DNA of 64,000 nucleotides from Ekhidna sp964289745 (lineage in GTDB: Bacteria > Bacteroidota > Bacteroidia > Cytophagales > Cyclobacteriaceae): NCBI GenBank assembly GCA_964289745.1, contig CAXYMM010000002.1, forward strand, positions 62,001-126,000. Reading direction: 5' to 3'. Position numbers and translations under genes: made by a program. A model generated the notes under the pieces. The model was not told where the DNA came from. It saw only the letters and a list, made by a program, of their open reading frames with translations, and searched no databases. Positions 62,627 through 64,000 of this stretch are shown here, in pieces (position 1 is the stretch's first letter; every line of letters starts with the position of its first letter).

Positions 62627-62658
62627 TTGTGGATTTAAAAAACAAGTTTCTATCTTTG
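62627..62658 (+). promoter_or_regulatory. rRNA-operon promoter (P2)
   Basis: TTG (62627-62629) in a TTTTG context, 21-base spacer, TATCTTTG (62651-62658). It lies about 190 bases before the 16S gene, preceded by a strongly A-rich stretch that may act as an UP element. Confidence 0.7.
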
Positions 62659-62846
62659 CGTTCCCTTTTAGAGAGAGGTATAAAATAAAGAGTAAGAATT
62701 AATTTAATTTTTTCTTATCAAAGCTTGAAAAGTCAAGCAAAAGTTCTTTGAACGGATGTTGTTATGTAGCAATTAAGTTCCACCTTGGATATGTCAATTA
62801 TTTGAGGAATTAGTAGTTAGGTTTAAACAATACATTAGATTTATAT

Positions 62847-64000
<1,154 letters not shown>

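Overview
The window comes from a Bacteroidetes genome, most likely order Cytophagales. Evidence: a partial 16S rRNA gene (about 62847 to the window end) with Bacteroidetes-like features; many promoters fitting TTG-N18-21-TANNTTTG; Bacteroidetes families (DUF4249 beside a TonB receptor, DUF4159, PspC/PadR, a ComA-type phosphosulfolactate synthase); and AT-rich, Shine-Dalgarno-poor gene starts. The placement is inferred from reading, not from an alignment.

Layout. 1-5.9 kb: a truncated FG-GAP/ASPIC surface protein, then a TonB-dependent receptor with its DUF4249 lipoprotein. 6-14.6 kb: hemL, a TPR/periplasmic-binding protein, guaA, DUF4159, lysA behind a possible attenuator, hflX. 15.0-16.5 kb: locus A, a PKD-LRR lipoprotein gene carrying 33 CAAAT units. 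16.9-23.9 kb: TPR protein, comA-like, DUF368, aroE, uvrB, fabH. 24-31 kb: comEC, GNAT, phoH, SAM hydrolase, an ABM-like protein, PspC/PadR. 31.1-39.1 kb: an IS3 transposase relic, PDZ lipoprotein, K+ channel, MORN protein, tyrA, LysM transglycosylase, O-methyltransferase, M16 protease. 39.2-41.1 kb: locus B, a paralogue of A with 67 CAAAT units. 41.6-48 kb: Na+/solute symporter, phosphopantetheinyl transferase, WD40, DivIVA-like, folB, IscA-like, dtd. 48-54.7 kb: lepA, folD, queE, OmpA/PD40, queD and an LpxB-like protein. 54.7-58.2 kb: clpX, clpP, tig, tRNA-Leu. 58.2-64 kb: rel/spoT, fur, STAS, purA, and the rRNA operon start.

Most of the window is housekeeping. The stand-out is the pair of loci A and B. 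Both have the same promoter (TTG-N20-TATTCTTG), a 19-codon start region, a very long CAAAT tract, a lipoprotein signal, a PKD domain, a cadherin-like segment, 21-residue LRRs, the same C-terminal cap and a shared terminator block. The tract is stop-free in all three forward frames and encodes QIKSN in each, so unit changes only switch which frame leaves the tract. In both loci the ATG would be in frame with the lipoprotein only when the unit number leaves remainder 2 on division by 3. With 33 and 67 units both read as OFF from the ATG, although B has a TTG immediately before its signal sequence. This looks like a two-locus phase-variable surface lipoprotein family, with LRR copy number (4 versus 7) as a second layer of variation.

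Limits: everything is read by eye. Tract lengths depend on the assembly, and family names rest on recognised motifs rather than searches.
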